Source: Methylobacterium sp. (GTDB taxonomy: Bacteria; Pseudomonadota; Alphaproteobacteria; Rhizobiales; Beijerinckiaceae). Taken from it: a stretch of DNA of 36,374 nt. The DNA lies in assembly GCF_019750675.1 (NCBI RefSeq), contig NZ_JAIEOF010000360.1:1-36374 (forward strand), given 5' to 3'. The notes under the pieces are model-generated. The model worked only from the letters and a program-made list of their open reading frames with translations, had not been told where the DNA came from and did not search any database. This document shows positions 23,531-31,455 of this stretch, in pieces (positions within the stretch are counted from its first letter, which is position 1; each line of letters starts with the position of its first letter). The translations under genes were made by a program, and so were the position numbers.

Positions 23531-24825
23531 GATGGCTTAAGCGGGCTCTCGGGCTCGACGGGGCGAAGGACATCGAGCCGTGGCGTGGCGGTCAGGCCTC
23601 GACCGAGCACGGCTCGAACTTCGTTACGAACCAGGTGACGCTTGCCGACTATCACGACGCCCGGGCCGGATCGCTCGGCGCGGCTGTGGGCCTGACTGCG
23701 ACCTGGGCTTGCGTGCAACTCATCGCCGGCACCATCGGCTCGCTACCCCTGATGGTCTACCGAACCGATGCGAAGGGCATCCGTCGCGTGGCGCGCGACC
23801 ATCCGCTCTACTTCGTGCTGCACGACAGTCCGAACTACGATCAGACCGCCGTGGATTTCTGGGAGATCATGGCAGCTGGCCTGGAGTTGTCCGGCAACGC
23901 CTACGCCGTGATCGAGCGGCGTTCGGACGGTGTCCTCAACGCGCTTCTCCCGGTGCGGCCCGACATCGTTAAGGCACGGCGTCGCGATGATGGCGGCCTC
24001 GAGTATGCCTGGTCGGAAGGTGGCCGGCGCGTGGTGAAGCGTGGCGAGGACGTGCTGCACATTCGTGGCCCCCTCGGCGATGCCTTGTCGGGCGCCTCAA
24101 CCCTGTCGGTGTGCCGCGGCGCATTCGAGGGGGCGGTGGCGGCCGAGCAGGCGGCGGACGCGGTTTTCCGGAACGGTGCCAATCCGAGCGGCACGCTGAC
24201 GACGCCGGCCGGCGCCCGCTTGACGAAACCGCAGCGCGACGAGCTCGAAACGCTGCTGGCGACCAAGTTTCGAGGGGCGATGCGCTCTGGGACACCCATG
24301 CTGCTCGACGGTGGCCTGACCTGGCAGCCGCTGACGATGAACCCCGAAGACGCGCAGATGCTGGAGAGCCGCAAGTTCAGTGGCGAAGAGATCTGCCGCG
24401 TCTTCGGGGTTCCGCCCGCGATGGTCGGTTTCGGCGACAAGGCCTCGAACTGGGGCACCGGCAAAGAGGTCGATGTCCTCGGCTTCCAGAAATTCACCCT
24501 GCGCAAGCGTCTCAAGCGAATCGAGCAGGCCCTGCTGAAGCAACTCGTACCCCTGGCCGAGCGCCGGGCGCAGGGCCTGACGATCGAGTTCAACTTTGAA
24601 GGCCTGCTGCGGGGCGACACGGCCAGTCGCTATGAGGCCTACGAGAAGGCCATCCGCATGGGCATCGCCACCCGCAACGAGTGCCGGGCCCTGGAGAACC
24701 TGCCGCCGATCGAGGGCGGCGACGTCGTCACTGTCCAGATGCAGGACATTCCGCTCGCTGCCGCGATTCTCGGTGGTCGCAATGACGGCGGCGGATCTGG
24801 CCCGCCCGCGTCACCACCCGTTTAG
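23527..24825 (+). CDS. Portal protein, HK97 family
   Basis: A 432-residue portal that forms the twelve-part ring for DNA entry and exit. Family segments are VGLTATWACVQLIAGTIGSL, HPLYFVLHDSPN, GNAYAVIERR, VLHIRGPLGDALSGAS, PEDAQMLESRKFSGEEICRV, FGVPPAMVG, EFNFEGLLRGD and, near the end, the family Glu-Asn-Leu-Pro-Pro segment. The Gly-rich end is disordered. ATG at 23527 overlaps the terminase stop by four bases. Confidence 0.95.
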   Translation: MRWLKRALGLDGAKDIEPWRGGQASTEHGSNFVTNQVTLADYHDARAGSLGAAVGLTATWACVQLIAGTIGSLPLMVYRTDAKGIRRVARDHPLYFVLHDSPNYDQTAVDFWEIMAAGLELSGNAYAVIERRSDGVLNALLPVRPDIVKARRRDDGGLEYAWSEGGRRVVKRGEDVLHIRGPLGDALSGASTLSVCRGAFEGAVAAEQAADAVFRNGANPSGTLTTPAGARLTKPQRDELETLLATKFRGAMRSGTPMLLDGGLTWQPLTMNPEDAQMLESRKFSGEEICRVFGVPPAMVGFGDKASNWGTGKEVDVLGFQKFTLRKRLKRIEQALLKQLVPLAERRAQGLTIEFNFEGLLRGDTASRYEAYEKAIRMGIATRNECRALENLPPIEGGDVVTVQMQDIPLAAAILGGRNDGGGSGPPASPPV

Positions 24826-24834
24826 GAGTTCGCG

Positions 24835-25503
24835 ATGAGCAGGATCACCGCGCCGGTTCTCGACCTCAAGGCGCTGAAGGATACCGGCGAGTTCGAGGGC
24901 TACGGCTCGACTTTCGGTGGCGAGCCGGACGCCTACGGCGATGTCATCGCGGAGGGCGCCTATGCCGAAAGCCTGGCCGCGCATCGTTCCAAGGGCACGA
25001 TGCCGAAGCTGTTCTGGCAGCACAACCCGGGCGAGCCGATCGGCAAATGGGTTGGCGCCAAAGAGGACAGCCACGGCCTCCTCCTCCAGGGTAAACTGAA
25101 CATGGACGTGCAGCGAGGCCGCGAGGCGCATGCGCTGCTCAAAGCCGGCGACATCGATGGTCTTTCCATCGGCTACCGGATCAAGGAATACAGCGTCGAC
25201 ACGGATTCGGGGGTCTGGACCCTGGAGAGGCTGGACCTCGTGGAGGTCAGCATCGTGTCCGTTGGCGCCAACGAGAACGCGGTCGTGCAGAGCGTGAAGG
25301 CCGCGAAGGCTGCGCACGACCTCACCGAAAAGCTGAAGGCCGGGGACCGGCTGACAGAGCGAGAGTTCGAGGTCTGGCTCAAGGGGTTGGGCTTCTCGAA
25401 CTCGCAGGCGGAGCGCGCCGCGCGTCTTCACCTGAAGGGGCAGGGGGAGCCTGCCGGTGCGGCTGACGACGGGCTCGCGTTCCTGCGCGCCCTGGCGGGC
25501 TGA
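24835..25503 (+). CDS. Prohead maturation protease, HK97/U35 family
   Basis: A 222-residue protease that trims the capsid protein during prohead maturation. The opening EFEGYGSTFGGEPDAYGDVI is typical. His63 (FWQHNPGEP) and Ser111 (IDGLSIGYR) fit the catalytic pair, followed by LDLVEVSIVSVGAN. GGAG at 24825-24828 is six bases before ATG. It lies between portal and capsid, as usual. Confidence 0.93.
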   Translation: MSRITAPVLDLKALKDTGEFEGYGSTFGGEPDAYGDVIAEGAYAESLAAHRSKGTMPKLFWQHNPGEPIGKWVGAKEDSHGLLLQGKLNMDVQRGREAHALLKAGDIDGLSIGYRIKEYSVDTDSGVWTLERLDLVEVSIVSVGANENAVVQSVKAAKAAHDLTEKLKAGDRLTEREFEVWLKGLGFSNSQAERAARLHLKGQGEPAGAADDGLAFLRALAG

Positions 25504-25531
25504 CGGCCCAACAACAGTTCCGGAGATCATC

Positions 25532-26926
25532 GTGAAGACCTTCCTATCGCTCCTGGCGGTGGGCCTGATGGCCCTCGCCTTCGTCGCTTCCGCGCCCGAC
25601 GCGCACGCTTCGTTCGGCCCGGCTCTCGCCTCCACATCCCTGATGCCGCTGGCGCTGGCCGGTGCCGGTGGCCTCGCCCGTCTCGCGTCCTGCGCCATCG
25701 GCCCCCGAATCCTCTTCGACAAGCCCGGCGAAGGCGGTGGCAAGAGCGCGGCCGAACTCGCCGCCGACTTCCGGCGCGACTTCGACACCAAGCACGACAG
25801 GGTGAAGGAGATCGCCGACAAGGCGCTGGAGGAGGCCAAAAAGGGCACCCCGCTCGCCACCACCGCCAAGGAACTTGCCGACCAGGCCATCACCGGTATG
25901 AACGAGGCCAAGGCGCGCCTCGACGAGATGGACCAGAAGATGGCCCGTCGCGGCGAGCCGGGCGACCGGCACCTGACAGCGGGCGAGCGCTTCGTCGAGG
26001 ACGACGCGTTCAAGAGCTTCGCCGACCAGACCCGGCCGCGCGGTCGCGTCCTCGTCGAGGTGAAGGACATCACCTCGCTCACCACCGACGCGGCCGGCTC
26101 GGCCGGGGCGCTGATCCCCTCCGACCGGCGCGGCCTCCAGGTGGAACTGCCGCAGCGGCGCCTCACCGTGCGGTCGCTCATCCTGCCGGGCCAGACGGCC
26201 AGCAACTCCATCGAGTACGAGCAGGAGAAGCTGTTCACGAACAGCGCCGCCGTGGTCCCGGAGGGCGAACTGAAGCCGCAGTCCGAGCTGCAGTTCGTCG
26301 ACAAGACTGCGACCGTTCGCACGATCGCGCACTGGATGCGGACCTCGGTGCAGATCCTCGCGGACGCGCCGGGCCTGCGGTCGATCATCGACCAGCGCCT
26401 GCGCTACGGCCTTGCCCTCGCCGAGGAGAACCAACTGCTCAATGGGTCCGGTGTCGGCCAGAACCTCCTCGGCCTCGTGACGGCGGCGGTCGCCTACGCG
26501 GCGGCCGGGGGGCTCGTCGCGGCCACGCAGGTGGACACGCTGCGCCTGATGATCCTCCAGGCGGCGCTCGCCGAGTATCCGCCCAACGGCATCGTGCTCA
26601 ACCCGATCGACTGGGCGGCGATCGAGATGGGGAAGGACACGCAGGGCCGCTACATCATCGGCAACCCGCAGGGCGTCGCCTCGCCGACCCTGTGGGGCCT
26701 GCCGGTGGTCCCGACGCAGGCCATGGGTGTCGACAAGGGCCTGGTCGGTGCCTTCAACCTCGCGGCGCAGATCTTCGACCGCCAGGACGCCACTATCGAC
26801 GTGTCGACCGAGGACCAGGACAACTTCGTCCGGAACAAGGTCACGATCCGCGCCGAGGAGCGTCTGGCGATGGCGATCTACCGCCCGCAGGCCATCGTCT
26901 ACGGCGACCTCGGCCGCGTCGCGTAA
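25532..26926 (+). CDS. Major capsid protein, HK97 fold, with signal-like N-terminus
   Basis: A 464-residue capsid precursor. Residues 1-26 (KTFLSLLAVGLMALAFVAS ending DAHA) look like a Sec signal with a cleavage-type AHA at 24-26, and a second hydrophobic stretch follows (about 30-60). Then comes the coiled delta/scaffold region (about 70-140: ELAADFRRDFDTKHDRVKEI). The fold proper begins near ITSLTTDAAGSAGALIPSDR and continues RRLTVRSLILPGQT, ENQLLNGSG, IVLNPIDWAAIEM and an end near RLAMAIYRPQA. The protease at 24835 would remove the N-terminal part. GTG at 25532 with GGAG six bases upstream is the likely start. A signal-like start on a capsid protein is unusual. Confidence 0.92.
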   Translation: MKTFLSLLAVGLMALAFVASAPDAHASFGPALASTSLMPLALAGAGGLARLASCAIGPRILFDKPGEGGGKSAAELAADFRRDFDTKHDRVKEIADKALEEAKKGTPLATTAKELADQAITGMNEAKARLDEMDQKMARRGEPGDRHLTAGERFVEDDAFKSFADQTRPRGRVLVEVKDITSLTTDAAGSAGALIPSDRRGLQVELPQRRLTVRSLILPGQTASNSIEYEQEKLFTNSAAVVPEGELKPQSELQFVDKTATVRTIAHWMRTSVQILADAPGLRSIIDQRLRYGLALAEENQLLNGSGVGQNLLGLVTAAVAYAAAGGLVAATQVDTLRLMILQAALAEYPPNGIVLNPIDWAAIEMGKDTQGRYIIGNPQGVASPTLWGLPVVPTQAMGVDKGLVGAFNLAAQIFDRQDATIDVSTEDQDNFVRNKVTIRAEERLAMAIYRPQAIVYGDLGRVA

Positions 26927-26944
26927 CCCGGTCGGCTAATGCAG

Positions 26945-26966
26945 GCGGGCGGCTCCGGCCGCCCGC
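26945..26966 (+). terminator. Strong hairpin after the capsid gene
   Basis: A perfect nine-base-pair stem, GCGGGCGGC (26945-26953) with GCCGCCCGC (26958-26966), closes a TCCG loop, a hyperstable UNCG-type tetraloop. No T-run follows. It probably attenuates read-through or protects the 3' end of the capsid message. Confidence 0.65.
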
Positions 26967-26991
26967 TCCATGAGCCGAAAAGGAGACGGTC

Positions 26992-27354
26992 ATGATCACG
27001 GCGATTCTGCTCAAGCCGCTCGATGGTTTCCCGGAAGGGTCCGAGCGCGAATTCGACAAGGTGGATTTCGACTACCTGGTGGGGATGCGCGCGGTTCGCG
27101 CCGTCACGGATGGTGACGGTCTCCGGACCGATGGGCCGACCGTGGCTGAGTATGTCGCGGCGGGCTATCGGGCGGAAAACTACCCGCCTCAGGGATACGC
27201 TTCTCGCAGCACGCCCGACGAAATCACGGCTGCCGTCTCGTCGCAGAATGCGCCCCCGCAGACGGCAGCGAAAGCGGCTCCCGCCGTCAGCAACAAGGCG
27301 GCACCACCGGTCGCGAACAAAGCCGATCCCGCCAGCAGCAGCTCCAAGGGCTGA
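26992..27354 (+). CDS. Small head-region protein, unknown
   Basis: A 120-residue protein. The first 45 residues (ILLKPLDGFPEGSEREFDKV) form a compact beta-rich part, and the last 50 are Ala/Pro/Ser/Lys-rich and disordered. Similar small proteins sit after the capsid gene in related phages; a head accessory or connector role is likely from position. AAGGAG at 26979-26984 gives a very good site before ATG, just after the capsid hairpin. Confidence 0.7.
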   Translation: MITAILLKPLDGFPEGSEREFDKVDFDYLVGMRAVRAVTDGDGLRTDGPTVAEYVAAGYRAENYPPQGYASRSTPDEITAAVSSQNAPPQTAAKAAPAVSNKAAPPVANKADPASSSSKG

Positions 27355-27358
27355 GCGG

Positions 27359-27862
27359 ATGCGCCGGCTGGCTGCTACCGTGGTCTTCGGGGTGGCGCTG
27401 GTCTCCGCTCTTGCTGCGCAGACTGGCTTCACCCCCTGGAAACAGGCGGACGGGTCTAATCTGTCCGGCATGGTGCTGCTCTGCGATACGGGCGTGAACC
27501 GTATCGCCATGCCGTGCGGTGGCGCGCTTACGCCGATGACCGTGCTCTCGACGCCGTTCGTGCGCTCGGGCACGGGCGATCCGATCATCTTCGACGGCGT
27601 CAGCACGGTGGCAAAGCAATTCGCCATCACCAAGCCGGCGGATGCGACGTCCTACCGGTTCGTGAACCCTTGCTCCGTCGATGTCCGGATTCGGAAGGTC
27701 GCGAACATGCAAGAGAGCGTCACGCTCACGACCGGCACCCGGTTCATGGCCCGGTCGGTCGAAACTCTCGGCACCAGCCAGCCGACGTACGTGTCGATCA
27801 TCGCAACGGCCGCTCCGACCGGTGAGTGCGCGCCGGAGCTCCAGTACGGGCGAGGCGGCTAA
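27359..27862 (+). CDS. Secreted-type protein in the head module, unknown
   Basis: A 167-residue protein. The first 21 residues ([20 protein letters not shown]) are a clear signal peptide. The mature part is beta-rich ([39 protein letters not shown]) with four Cys that could pair in an oxidising compartment. No family is recognised. It may be a decoration or surface protein. The stop TAA shares a base with the next ATG, so it is translated with the collagen-like gene. Confidence 0.65.
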   Translation: MRRLAATVVFGVALVSALAAQTGFTPWKQADGSNLSGMVLLCDTGVNRIAMPCGGALTPMTVLSTPFVRSGTGDPIIFDGVSTVAKQFAITKPADATSYRFVNPCSVDVRIRKVANMQESVTLTTGTRFMARSVETLGTSQPTYVSIIATAAPTGECAPELQYGRGG

Positions 27863-28599
27863 TGCGCACTCCCTGGCTCGCCCTCGTCTTCATCATTGGC
27901 CTGTCGGCCCCAGCGGAGAGCAACCTGCGCGCCGCCAGCCCCATGATGGGCGACGGCGTGCCGCGCACCGGCACACCGGGGCCCGTCGGTGCCCCCGGAG
28001 AAAAAGGCGAAAAGGGTGATGTCGGACCAGCAGGCCAGCCCGGCGCAAAGGGCGAGCGCGGAGTTCCGGGAGAGGCTGGGACGCCTGGACCGACAGGCCA
28101 GCGCGGCGCCGATGGGCAGCCTGGATCACAGGGGAACCCGGGATCTCAGGGGCTGCCTGGGTCTGCCGGACGCGATGGCGCGCGCGGCGATCGAGGTGAG
28201 CAGGGAGTTCCAGGCGTTCCGGGTAGCGTCGGCCCCGCTGGTCCTCAAGGCCTGCCGGGAATTCCAGGCAGCGTCGGCGCCAAGGGTGAGGCCGGAGCTC
28301 AAGGCGTAGCAGGCCCGGCCGGGCCTCCGAAGCGCGTCGAGCGCTACACGGCCACGTCCAACGTCAGCCTGACGGCGCCGGTCGCGACTTTCACATGGGC
28401 AGCCTGCACGACGACGCCCGACGTCGATGTCATCCCCACCTGGTCGGGTGACCAGATGGTGGTCGGCGGGGTCATCTCGCAGACCCTCACCGGGGCCACG
28501 GTCGCGGTCAAGCGCTCGCGCGGCACGCTCCTCTTGACTGCCGGTCCGTTCGAGCCGGCGCCATCCACCCCCATCACCATCAGGGTAATCTGCAACTGA
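27862..28599 (+). CDS. Collagen-like repeat protein with signal peptide
   Basis: A 245-residue protein. A signal-like start ([20 protein letters not shown]) is followed by 40 uninterrupted Gly-X-Y triplets (about 37-156), rich in Pro and in Lys/Glu/Asp pairs that favour a triple helix. A globular beta-rich end (about 160-245) probably trimerises. Collagen-like stretches are known in phage tail fibres and some head decorations, normally without a signal peptide. Its place between capsid and connector genes suggests a head or neck fibre. The stop shares a base with the next gene. Confidence 0.8.
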   Translation: MRTPWLALVFIIGLSAPAESNLRAASPMMGDGVPRTGTPGPVGAPGEKGEKGDVGPAGQPGAKGERGVPGEAGTPGPTGQRGADGQPGSQGNPGSQGLPGSAGRDGARGDRGEQGVPGVPGSVGPAGPQGLPGIPGSVGAKGEAGAQGVAGPAGPPKRVERYTATSNVSLTAPVATFTWAACTTTPDVDVIPTWSGDQMVVGGVISQTLTGATVAVKRSRGTLLLTAGPFEPAPSTPITIRVICN

Positions 28600-29087
28600 T
28601 GCCCGTCGCCGTCATCATCCCACCGAATCCGGTCGTCTCCTGGGATGAGGCGGACCGGCATCTTCGCCTCGACGGCGACACCGAGCAGCAGGCCTATGTC
28701 GAGGGCCTGATTGCGGTCGCGACGGCGTGGCTCGATGGGCCGGATGGTTGGCTCGGCCGGGCGCTCGGGGAGCAAACGCTGGAGGCTGTCTTTCCGGTCA
28801 CGCTCGCTGCAGGTGCACGGCGCTATCCTCTGCCGCCCTTCCTCGCCTTGGTCAGTGAGGCGGCGCAGCCGGACGGGTGCACGACGAAGGTGCGTTGGCG
28901 CGCAGGCTATGTTTCGGCTGATGGCGGAAAGAGCACCGTGCCGGCCCCGATCCGCCACGCCATCCTGCTGATGGTCAGTCACCTCTTCAACAACCGGGAC
29001 GCGGTGACCGCTACGCAGGCGCAGCCGGCGACGCTGCCGCTCGGTGTCGACGCGCTGCTGTCGCCGTATCGCGCCTGGTCGGTCTGA
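28599..29087 (+). CDS. Head-tail connector, gp6/phiE125 gp8-like
   Basis: A 162-residue connector. VVSWDEADRHLRLDGDTEQQ, VEGLIAVATAWLDGPDGWLG, a TLEAVFPV segment, VRWRAGYVSADG and PAPIRHAILLMVSHLFNNRD follow the family order. It would form the ring below portal. Both ends overlap the neighbours by one base. Confidence 0.85.
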   Translation: MPVAVIIPPNPVVSWDEADRHLRLDGDTEQQAYVEGLIAVATAWLDGPDGWLGRALGEQTLEAVFPVTLAAGARRYPLPPFLALVSEAAQPDGCTTKVRWRAGYVSADGGKSTVPAPIRHAILLMVSHLFNNRDAVTATQAQPATLPLGVDALLSPYRAWSV

Positions 29088-29431
29088 TGGACAGCGGGCG
29101 ATTCGAGCACCGGGCCGAGTTCCTGCGGCAGCCGGCAATCCTTGATGAGGACGAACAGGATACCGGCGATCGAGGCCCATACGCGCCCGCCTTCACGATC
29201 TGGGCGAACTTCCGGCCGCAATCCGTGCGTGAGGCGGCGCAGGGTGGCGCGGCTCAGAACGTCGAGGCTGGTGTCTTGACGGTGCGCACCTCCGCGCAGA
29301 GCCGCACCATCACGAACGCCGATCGCGTGAAGATCCTGGGGCGTGACTTCGCGGTCGACGGCGTCGGACTGCCGGACCGTCGCACCGGCCTTATCGCCCT
29401 CACCATTTCCAGCAACCTCGGCGGCCAGTAG
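29087..29431 (+). CDS. Head-tail joining/closure protein
   Basis: A 114-residue protein of the head-closure type: HRAEFLRQPAI, a FTIWANFRPQSVREAAQGGA segment, VLTVRTSAQSR and VKILGRDFAVDGVGLPDRR. It fits the SPP1 gp16/HK97 connector family of small beta-barrels. It starts at ATG 29087, sharing a base with the previous stop. Confidence 0.8.
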   Translation: MDSGRFEHRAEFLRQPAILDEDEQDTGDRGPYAPAFTIWANFRPQSVREAAQGGAAQNVEAGVLTVRTSAQSRTITNADRVKILGRDFAVDGVGLPDRRTGLIALTISSNLGGQ

Positions 29432-29434
29432 CTT

Positions 29435-29995
29435 ATGGATATCGCCGCGACCTTCGGCGGGCTCTCACAGGGCTACGCCGCCTTGAGCCTGACCGGCGCC
29501 GCCCGCGACTTCTCAACGGGCCGTGGCGTGCTGTCCGGCTTGCGCCTGATCGACACCGTGGCCGACATCATCGGAATCGAGCGCATCACCGGCCAGGTGG
29601 TGAAGCACGCGGTGAAGCTGGCACTTCGCTCGGATGACGCGGGCGAAAAGGCTGCGCGTGAGATGGTCGAGCTGATGCGCTCGCGAGTTCCGCAGGACAG
29701 CGGCGCGCTTCTCAACGGCATCACCTATTACCGCGAGGGCGGCATGTGGGTGGTCGAGGCGAGGGCCGACCGTAACGGGTACGACTACGCGCTGGCTGTC
29801 GAGGCCGGCCACCGGGCCGGCGGCATCGTCGCGGACGGCAATTTGTTCGCGGATACGACGGGAGCCGGCGGGCGCCAGGTGCGCGCCCCGGGGCCGGCCA
29901 AGGTGGAAGGGCAGCCGTTCTTCTACAACTCGGCGCGCGAGGCCCTCTCCGATTGGGCTGGCGATCTGCGCGCCGCGAGCCGCGAGGGCCTATGA
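29435..29995 (+). CDS. HK97 gp10-like tail-completion protein
   Basis: A 186-residue protein. The central ELMRSRVPQDSGALLNGITY and VEARADRNGYDYALAVEAGH, then QPFFYNSAREA, match the HK97 gp10-type family that caps the tail side of the connector. The first 70 residues are an extra helical part not usual for the family. It overlaps the next gene as ATGA. Confidence 0.82.
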   Translation: MDIAATFGGLSQGYAALSLTGAARDFSTGRGVLSGLRLIDTVADIIGIERITGQVVKHAVKLALRSDDAGEKAAREMVELMRSRVPQDSGALLNGITYYREGGMWVVEARADRNGYDYALAVEAGHRAGGIVADGNLFADTTGAGGRQVRAPGPAKVEGQPFFYNSAREALSDWAGDLRAASREGL

Positions 29996-30456
29996 CCGCG
30001 CTGTCTCCGATCCTACCGCTGCGCGATGCGATCCGTGCGCAGCTGCGTGCCGACATCGGTTTCAAGTCGCTTGCCGATAACCGGATCTATGACGACGTGC
30101 CAACCGCGTCGGTCATTCCGGGGAAGCCTGCCGCACCCACGCCCTACGCCTACATCGGCCCGATGCGGCGTCAGCGTTTCGATGCGGGGTGCGGCTTCAC
30201 CTGGACGGTTCAGGCCCGCATCTTTGCGGTGTCGACGGCCTCGGGACGCACCGAAGCCTGGTCGCTGGTGGATGCCATCAGCGCCGCGCTGGACGGCCTC
30301 GAAGAGTTCGCGAAACCGCTCGCCGCCCCCTTCCGCCTGCAGAAGATGATCGAAGTCACGCAGGCTGGCGACGTGATCGACCCGCTTCAAGCGAAGTCGG
30401 TGTTCCTCGACCTCACCACCATCATCGCCGGGCCGGACCCCGGTTTGGAGGACTGA
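29992..30456 (+). CDS. DUF3168 tail terminator-type protein
   Basis: A 154-residue protein of the DUF3168 family: PLRDAIRAQLRADIGFK, ADNRIYDDVP, YAYIGP, FTWTVQARIFAVST and AALDGL, then a C-terminal LDLTTII. Members sit at the head-proximal end of the tail tube. The start at 29992 overlaps the previous stop; the 13 open codons before it are not used. Confidence 0.82.
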   Translation: MTALSPILPLRDAIRAQLRADIGFKSLADNRIYDDVPTASVIPGKPAAPTPYAYIGPMRRQRFDAGCGFTWTVQARIFAVSTASGRTEAWSLVDAISAALDGLEEFAKPLAAPFRLQKMIEVTQAGDVIDPLQAKSVFLDLTTIIAGPDPGLED

Positions 30457-30458
30457 CC

Positions 30459-30896
30459 ATGGCAACTCCCGATCTTCTGCCCGGCAACCGGTTCCGGGCC
30501 TATCGTGGCGCGGGCGCAGGAGCCAAATTCGTCTGCCTCGCGACGTCGATTACGCTGACGATCACGAACGCATACGAAGACGCCACCGTGCCGGATTGCG
30601 ACAATCCCACGGCGATCCCCACCCGCAAGAGCATCAAGAGCTCCACGTCCTGGGGTGGTCGGTTTGCCGGTTCGATCGCGGCCGATCACCTCGATGACTT
30701 CCGCGCCGACGTCGAAAGCGAGGTGGCCGTGCCCTATGAATTCCGCATCGATCGCAGCGCAGCGGGCGGCGGCGGCAAGTGGGCGGGCGACGTCCACATC
30801 GAGAATTTCGAGATCGCGAAGAACAACAACGGCATCGTGGCCTTCACGGCGCAGTTCCGCGGTGACGGCCCTCTCGATTGGGCTGATGCCACGTGA
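30459..30896 (+). CDS. Major tail tube protein
   Basis: A 145-residue tube protein. NRFRAYRGAGAGAKFVCLAT, LTITNAYEDATVPDCD, STSWGGRFAGSIAADH and, near the end, IVAFTAQFRGDG are the expected segments of the siphophage/GTA tail tube fold. Position between the terminator-type protein and the tail chaperones agrees. Its TGA overlaps the next GTG. Confidence 0.85.
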   Translation: MATPDLLPGNRFRAYRGAGAGAKFVCLATSITLTITNAYEDATVPDCDNPTAIPTRKSIKSSTSWGGRFAGSIAADHLDDFRADVESEVAVPYEFRIDRSAAGGGGKWAGDVHIENFEIAKNNNGIVAFTAQFRGDGPLDWADAT

Positions 30897-31294
30897 GCGT
30901 GTCCGACACCTCGCGGACCATGGTGCGCGCGGCCTTCGGTGGCCGTGAGCGCAACTTCCAGCTTCGGCTCGGCGAGATGTCCGAGCTGGAGCGGCTGTGC
31001 AACGCCGGCATCGGCGAGATCATGGCCCGGCTCGCCACGCATCGCTTCGGCGTCAACGACATCTGGGAGCCGATTCGCCTCGGCCTGGAGGGGGCAGGGT
31101 CGTCGCCCGTCGAGGCGCAGGCGCTGGTGATGCGCTACCACCCCCCGAACTATCCCATCGCGGATTTCCTGCACCTCGCATCGCAGATCGTGACGGGTGC
31201 GGTGAGCGGTGTGCCGGAGGGAAACGCGGACGCGGAGGGGGGAAGCGACCACGCCCCGGCGACCTCTCCGTCTTCATCGGCGCCGGAGCTGTAG
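30893..31294 (+). CDS. Tail assembly chaperone, GTA gp10-like (G-type)
   Basis: A 133-residue protein. NFQLRLGEMSELERLCNAGI, IMARLATHRFGVNDIWEPIR and LIADFLHLASQ-like segments follow the GTA gp10 pattern. The last 25 residues are low complexity. Gene position, directly before a second short frame and the tape measure, is that of lambda G/T. A slippery heptamer at 31237-31243 in this frame could switch ribosomes to the next frame. GTG at 30893 overlaps the previous stop. Confidence 0.8.
   Translation: MSVSDTSRTMVRAAFGGRERNFQLRLGEMSELERLCNAGIGEIMARLATHRFGVNDIWEPIRLGLEGAGSSPVEAQALVMRYHPPNYPIADFLHLASQIVTGAVSGVPEGNADAEGGSDHAPATSPSSSAPEL
31237..31243 (+). promoter_or_regulatory. Slippery heptamer G-GGG-GGA for -1 frameshift
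   Basis: In the reading frame of the chaperone gene the codons are GAG GGG GGA AGC, so G-GGG-GGA has the canonical X-XXY-YYZ form. A -1 slip continues as Lys-Arg-Pro-Arg-Pro-Gly-Asp and joins the downstream frame to its stop at 31452, making a fusion of about 186 residues. Confidence 0.6.
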
Positions 31295-31314
31295 CGGGCT
31301 ACACGCCCCAGGAC

Positions 31315-31452
31315 GTGAAGGGCATGACCCTGGCCGAATTCCATGCGGCGCTCGACGGGTTCATCGCGGCCAACAGCCCGGCCGAGCAAGCGCCGTCCGA
31401 GGACGAGTTCCTGCAAGTGCTCATGGAAGAGATGGCAGCGGGGAGAGCGTAG
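31315..31452 (+). CDS. Second tail assembly chaperone frame (T-type)
   Basis: The conserved part (GAGAVAGYTPQDVKGMTLAEF then HAALDGFIAA) resembles the small chaperone that follows gp10 in GTA and related phages. It has no start codon at its natural beginning: the first are GTG at 31315 and ATG at 31324, inside the conserved part. Reading by -1 frameshift from 31243 includes all of it and is my preferred explanation. The other strand and frame here give nothing better. The stop at 31450-31452 is three bases before the tape measure start. Confidence 0.65.
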   Translation: MKGMTLAEFHAALDGFIAANSPAEQAPSEDEFLQVLMEEMAAGRA

Positions 31453-31455
31453 GGT

